Shown here: one piece after another, positions 7,022 to 10,337 of the stretch
How the letters are laid out: each line of letters begins with the position of its first letter
Position numbering within the stretch: position 1 is the stretch's first letter
NCBI GenBank assembly: GCA_004213025.1
Contig: SHBC01000033.1
Location: 1-10,337 of the forward strand
DNA from: SAR116 cluster bacterium
GTDB lineage: Bacteria; Pseudomonadota; Alphaproteobacteria; Puniceispirillales; Puniceispirillaceae
DNA length: 10,337 nt
Direction: 5' to 3'
Notes under the pieces: model-generated
What the model saw: only the letters and a program-made list of their open reading frames with translations
The model's database searches: none
What the model was told of the DNA's origin: nothing
Program-made: the position numbers and the translations under genes

Positions 7022-8010
7022 GCCAGAAGAATAGTGGATCAGACGAGCGCAGCGGCGACCAGGCGTTCCGCGATGGTGATGGCCGTGGCAACTGGACCGA
7101 AATGACCTATGGCGGGGCGCTCAGCTTTGCCCGCCGCCGCTACAGCCGTGACCTTGACGGGATCGATATCGTGATCAGCGGCATCCCCTATGACAATGCG
7201 GTGACCTACCGCTCGGGATGTCGGCTCGGGCCGCGCGCCATCAGGGCCGGATCGGTGCAGCTCGCCGAATTAAAGCATTTCCCGTTTGGCTTTGATCCGT
7301 TCGAGACGTTGTCCGCGGTCGATTACGGCGACTGTTTCATCGACCCGCACCACCCGACAGGCGTGTTCGACACGATTGAGTCGCATGCCGCCGGCATCCT
7401 TGCGTCCGGGGCGCTGATGCTCAGCCTCGGCGGTGACCATTCGGTTGCCTATCCGCTGCTGAAAGCGCATGCGGCGAAATATGGCCCGCTGGCGCTGGTC
7501 CAGTTCGATGCGCATTGCGATACCTGGCCTGATGACGGCACACGGTTTGACCATGGCACGATGTTCGCGCGGGCGGCGGCGGAGGGGCTGATCGATGTTG
7601 GCAAATCAACACAGGTCGGCCTTCGCACCTATAATGACAGCGATCATGGCTTCGAGATCCTGACCAGCCCGTGGGTTCACCGCAACGGCATCGATGCGGC
7701 GATGGATGTTGTGCGGGACCGGGCCGGCGGTGCGCCTGTCTATCTGTCATTTGATATTGATGGTCTTGACCCGGCCTTCGCGCCCGGGACCGGCACGCCT
7801 GTTGCCGGCGGGCTGGCAAGCTGGCAGGGGCTGGAATTCATCCGCGGGCTGGAGCCGCTGAACCTGATCGGCATGGATCTGGTCGAGGTCGCGCCGGCCT
7901 ATGACCATGCCGAGATCACGGCGATTGCCGCCGCCAGCATGGCCTTTGACTGGTGCGCGGTGATTGCGAAAAAGCGCGGTGCCAAGGCGCGGCCAGTCGG
8001 CCGAATTTAG
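7018..8010 (+). CDS. speB: Agmatinase (ureohydrolase family)
   Basis: A cytoplasmic manganese-dependent hydrolase expected to convert agmatine to putrescine and urea. It has 330 residues, slightly longer than E. coli SpeB because of a polar N-terminal extension. All metal ligands of the arginase fold are present: H141 in GGDHS, D164, H166 and D168 in FDAHCD, and D246 and D248 in SFDIDGLDPAFAPGTGTP. Segments close to E. coli SpeB include FDHGTMF (177-183), EGLID, and GMDLVEVAPAYDHAEITAIAAA. This favours agmatinase over arginase. Related guanidinobutyrase or guanidinopropionase activity cannot be excluded from sequence. It overlaps potI by four bases (ATGA), with GGAGAAAGG upstream, so it is the last gene of the transporter operon. 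It ends 12 bases from the convergent puuB gene with no obvious terminator between them. Confidence 0.92.
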   Translation: MSQKNSGSDERSGDQAFRDGDGRGNWTEMTYGGALSFARRRYSRDLDGIDIVISGIPYDNAVTYRSGCRLGPRAIRAGSVQLAELKHFPFGFDPFETLSAVDYGDCFIDPHHPTGVFDTIESHAAGILASGALMLSLGGDHSVAYPLLKAHAAKYGPLALVQFDAHCDTWPDDGTRFDHGTMFARAAAEGLIDVGKSTQVGLRTYNDSDHGFEILTSPWVHRNGIDAAMDVVRDRAGGAPVYLSFDIDGLDPAFAPGTGTPVAGGLASWQGLEFIRGLEPLNLIGMDLVEVAPAYDHAEITAIAAASMAFDWCAVIAKKRGAKARPVGRI

Positions 8011-8022
8011 AGCTTTAACCCA

Positions 8023-9300
8023 TCACAGCTTCAACCTGTCACGAAGCTTGAACCACGCCATGCCGAGCGCCAGCGCCGGCGTGCGCAGCGGGCCGCCCGG
8101 GAACGGCATATGTGTCAGCTTGCTCATCACGTCGAACTGGCTGGCATCGCCGATGACGGCCTTCGCCATCATGGCGCCCGACTGCCCGGACAGCGCCACC
8201 CCATGGCCGGAAAATCCCTGCACGAAATAGACATCATCATCGGTCCTGCCGAAATGCGGGATGCGGTTGACGGTGATGCCGATTTTCCCTGACCAGACCT
8301 GTTCGGTCTCGGCATTCGCCAGCAACGGAAACACATCGGTCATGCGGCGCCGCAGATCGGGCTCGACATCGCCGAAATCGACATTCGTATAGCTTGCCCG
8401 GCCGCCGAAGATCATCCTGTTGCGGCCATCGATCCGGTAATAATTCAGCGCCGCATTTTCATCCGCCACCGCGGCACCTGTCGGCAGGATCTGCTTGACC
8501 ATATTATCGGACAGCGGCCGTGTCGCCAGAATGGACGAGGTGACAGGGGCAAGCCGCCGCCGCATCTCAGGCAGCCCGACATCGGCCAGATACGCATTGC
8601 CGCAGAGCATCACGATCGGCGCGTTCACCGAGGCACCGCCCTCAATCAGCAAGGTCTTGCGCGGCCCGCGAAGGATTTTCTTCACCGCCGCCTTTTCGAA
8701 GATGCGGGCGCCGAGAAGGGTCGCGGCGCGGGCCAGACCATGAAGATATTTCAGCGGCTGTATATGCCCGCATCCGGTATCATGAAGCGCCCCGACATAG
8801 GCATCGCTTCCGATATGTTCGGCAAGCGCGCTGTTGTCGCCAAGGCGGGTGAAATGCGCATAGCCGCGGGCCTCCCATTCGGCCTGCCAGGCGTCCAGGC
8901 CCTTCATCTGCCGCTTGTGCAGCGCCGCATGAAGATAGCCGAAGGTCAGATCGCACCTGATGGAATAGCGCGCGATCCGCTGTTTCACCAGATCCACCGC
9001 TTCCATGCCGGCCTGCCAGGCGATATCCGCCTCGGCCTCGTCCAGCTGGCGGCTGATCCTGTCGAAATCATTCGGCCAGCCCTGACACAGATGCCCGCCA
9101 TTGCGCCCCGACCCGCCAGCACCGATCGCGCCGGCCTCTAGGACAACAGGTTTGATGCCGGCCTCAGCAAGTGTCAGCGCCGCCGAAATACCGGTCAGAC
9201 CGCCACCTATGATGGCGACGTCGGCGTCGATCTGGCCATCGGGCTTCGGGTAGGTCGGACGGTTGCCATATTCAGTTTCGTAGATGCTGCCGGTTGTCAT
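8023..9300 (-). CDS. puuB: Gamma-glutamylputrescine oxidoreductase (FAD, DAO family)
   Basis: In the Puu pathway this flavoenzyme oxidises gamma-glutamylputrescine to the aldehyde, releasing ammonia and hydrogen peroxide. The 425 residues match the E. coli enzyme in length (426) and in layout. The FAD site is IGGGLTG (31-37) with E55 in VVLEAG. The flavin-contact segment is GGSGRNGGH (62-70). RYSIRCDLTFG, GHIQPLKY and CGNAYL occur at the expected places. C-terminal QGFSGHGV, MPFPGG and KLRDRL mirror PuuB closely. ATG 9300 is taken as the start; an adjacent in-frame TTG at 9303 adds one residue and makes no difference. The ribosome binding site is weak (AGAAAG). It is convergent with speB and divergent from the SpuC-like aminotransferase. 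Other N-substituted amine oxidation is possible, since no puuA is visible. Confidence 0.87.
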   Translation of the reverse strand: MTTGSIYETEYGNRPTYPKPDGQIDADVAIIGGGLTGISAALTLAEAGIKPVVLEAGAIGAGGSGRNGGHLCQGWPNDFDRISRQLDEAEADIAWQAGMEAVDLVKQRIARYSIRCDLTFGYLHAALHKRQMKGLDAWQAEWEARGYAHFTRLGDNSALAEHIGSDAYVGALHDTGCGHIQPLKYLHGLARAATLLGARIFEKAAVKKILRGPRKTLLIEGGASVNAPIVMLCGNAYLADVGLPEMRRRLAPVTSSILATRPLSDNMVKQILPTGAAVADENAALNYYRIDGRNRMIFGGRASYTNVDFGDVEPDLRRRMTDVFPLLANAETEQVWSGKIGITVNRIPHFGRTDDDVYFVQGFSGHGVALSGQSGAMMAKAVIGDASQFDVMSKLTHMPFPGGPLRTPALALGMAWFKLRDRLKL

Positions 9301-9386
9301 CAATCGGTGCTTTCTGCTGATCTGGGTGAGGATGGATTTCGGCTGTTTGCGAAACCCGTTGCCTCAAGGTAGGCTGACGCCGCACA

Positions 9387-9396
9387 CTTGATCAAG
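9387..9396. promoter_or_regulatory. Perfect 10-bp palindrome CTTGATCAAG, candidate operator
   Basis: This palindrome lies in the 142-base divergent spacer between puuB (start 9300) and the aminotransferase gene (start 9443), about 50 bases before the latter. On the minus strand its TTGATC could also serve as a weak -35 element, with TACCTT 18 bases on, for puuB. A dimeric repressor binding here could control both genes. No regulator gene is in the window, and the symmetry does not extend beyond ten bases, so this is tentative. Confidence 0.35.
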
Positions 9397-9442
9397 CCGA
9401 AGCGCATGAGTCGAGACCGATAAAGCCTTGAATGGTGCTGAC

Positions 9443-10337
9443 ATGACACTCGAAGACCTTTCGACCGGCGAATGGCAGGCGCTGGATTCGGCGCATCACA
9501 TGGCGCCCTTTACCGATTATGCCGAGCTTCGTCAGCATGGCGCACGGATTATCACCCATGCCAACGGGCATTACATCCATGACAGCGAGGGCAACAGCAT
9601 CCTTGATGGGATGGCCGGTCTGTGGTGCGTGAATGTCGGCTATGGCCGGCAGGAGCTTGTCGAGGCGGCCACCCGCCAGATGACCGAGTTGCCCTATTAC
9701 AACAACTTCTTCAAGACCAGCAATCGGCCCGTCGCCGAGCTGTCGGCGCGGCTCGCCAGCATCACGCCTGATGGTCTGAGTAACGTCTTCTATGCCAATT
9801 CCGGGTCGGAGGCGAACGACACCATCATCCGCATGGTCCGGCATTTCTGGGCGCTTGAGGGAAAGCCTGAAAAGCGCGTCATCATCGGTCGTGACTATGG
9901 CTATCACGGCAGCACCGTCATGGCGGCCAGCATGGGCGGCATGTCGGGCATGCATGAACAGGCGGCGCATGAGCCGGATTTCGAACATATCCGCCCGCCT
10001 TACGGGTTTCTCTATCAGGGCAATCAGGACGAGGCTGAATTCGCCGCCAACGCCGCCTCCTGGCTTGCCGAGAGAATCGAGGAGGTTGGCGCCGACCGCA
10101 TCGCCGCCTTCATCGCCGAGCCGGTGCAGGGCGCGGGCGGGGTGATCATTCCGCCGGCAGGCTATTTCGACCATATCCAGGCGATCTGCCGCCAGCATGA
10201 CATTCTGTTCATCGCCGACGAGGTGATCACCGGCTTTGGGCGCACCGGCGCATGGTTCGCCAGCCAGACGATGGGGCTGCAGCCTGACATGATGACGCTG
10301 GCCAAGGGGCTGACCTCAGGCTATGTGCCGATGTCGG
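9443..10337 (+). CDS. spuC: Class III PLP-dependent aminotransferase, SpuC type (C-terminus beyond window)
   Basis: Predicted putrescine (or diamine)-pyruvate transaminase, yielding 4-aminobutyraldehyde and alanine. The 298 visible residues of an expected 450-460 closely resemble Pseudomonas SpuC: EWQALDSAHHMAPFTDY near the start, GARIITHANGHYIHDSEGN, LDGMAGLWCVNVGYGR, GSEANDTIIRMVRH, and IAEPVQGAGGVIIPP. The PLP-binding features are present: D259 in FIADEVITGFGRTG contacts the pyridine nitrogen, and K288 in LAKGLTSGYVPMS forms the Schiff base. The start ATG at 9443 fits the family's N-terminus but lacks a clear Shine-Dalgarno sequence. It is divergent from puuB, and together they could give two routes from putrescine. 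Other omega-amino acid or amine substrates are possible for this family. Confidence 0.92.
   Translation, partial: MTLEDLSTGEWQALDSAHHMAPFTDYAELRQHGARIITHANGHYIHDSEGNSILDGMAGLWCVNVGYGRQELVEAATRQMTELPYYNNFFKTSNRPVAELSARLASITPDGLSNVFYANSGSEANDTIIRMVRHFWALEGKPEKRVIIGRDYGYHGSTVMAASMGGMSGMHEQAAHEPDFEHIRPPYGFLYQGNQDEAEFAANAASWLAERIEEVGADRIAAFIAEPVQGAGGVIIPPAGYFDHIQAICRQHDILFIADEVITGFGRTGAWFASQTMGLQPDMMTLAKGLTSGYVPMS

Noticed and set aside
8005..8045. Possible bidirectional terminator between convergent speB and puuB
   Set aside because: Only 12 bases separate the genes, and only four-base complementary stretches without a T run could be found.
9406..9446. Mini-ORFs before the aminotransferase (MSRDR at 9406-9423 and MVLT at 9432-9446, the latter ending in an ATGA overlap with the start)
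   Set aside because: They are only four or five codons long with no Shine-Dalgarno sequence; leader-peptide control cannot be supported from this.
9392..10198. 268-codon open frame on the minus strand
   Set aside because: It is antisense to the strongly supported SpuC-type aminotransferase, and its composition is that of a shadow frame.

Overview
The window looks like chromosomal DNA of a GC-rich alphaproteobacterium, possibly a marine Rhodospirillales or SAR116-type lineage. This rests on base composition, on codon use, and on a proton-pyrophosphatase beside a Pot-type polyamine operon. The exact taxon cannot be read from the sequence. Nothing looks recently transferred: no tRNA, IS element, phage gene or CRISPR array was seen, and base composition is uniform throughout.

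Layout. Positions 1-1112 (minus strand) hold the N-terminal half of a membrane-bound proton-translocating pyrophosphatase (hppA), read out of the window, with a good sigma70-type promoter at 1195-1223. A divergent gene (1392-2723, plus) encodes a DAO-family FAD oxidoreductase related to PuuB. A short spacer (2724-2943) carries a 12-bp tandem repeat and a candidate promoter. Next comes a plus-strand polyamine import operon: potF-like binding protein, potG ATPase, potH and potI permeases, then speB (agmatinase). The last four genes are packed with 5-bp spacing or 4-nt ATGA overlaps. Only potF and potG are separated, by 120 bp containing a strong GC stem-loop. Facing this operon on the minus strand is a second FAD oxidoreductase (8023-9300), which matches gamma-glutamylputrescine oxidoreductase PuuB over its full length. 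It is divergent from a class III aminotransferase of the SpuC type (9443 to the window end, truncated by the window).

How the genes fit together (inference from family knowledge). PotFGHI would import putrescine, spermidine or possibly agmatine. SpeB would turn agmatine into putrescine plus urea. SpuC (transamination) and PuuB (oxidation of gamma-glutamylated putrescine) would feed the carbon and nitrogen towards 4-aminobutyrate and succinate. The first FAD enzyme probably oxidises another amine or amino acid. The glutamylation enzyme PuuA, needed for a true Puu route, is not in the window; it may lie beyond position 10337.

The window is mostly a well-understood catabolic locus rather than a new system. 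The points worth a second look are the Trp in the binding pocket of the PotF-like protein, the agmatinase translationally coupled to the permease, the potF-potG stem-loop, the 12-bp tandem repeat, and the palindrome between puuB and spuC.
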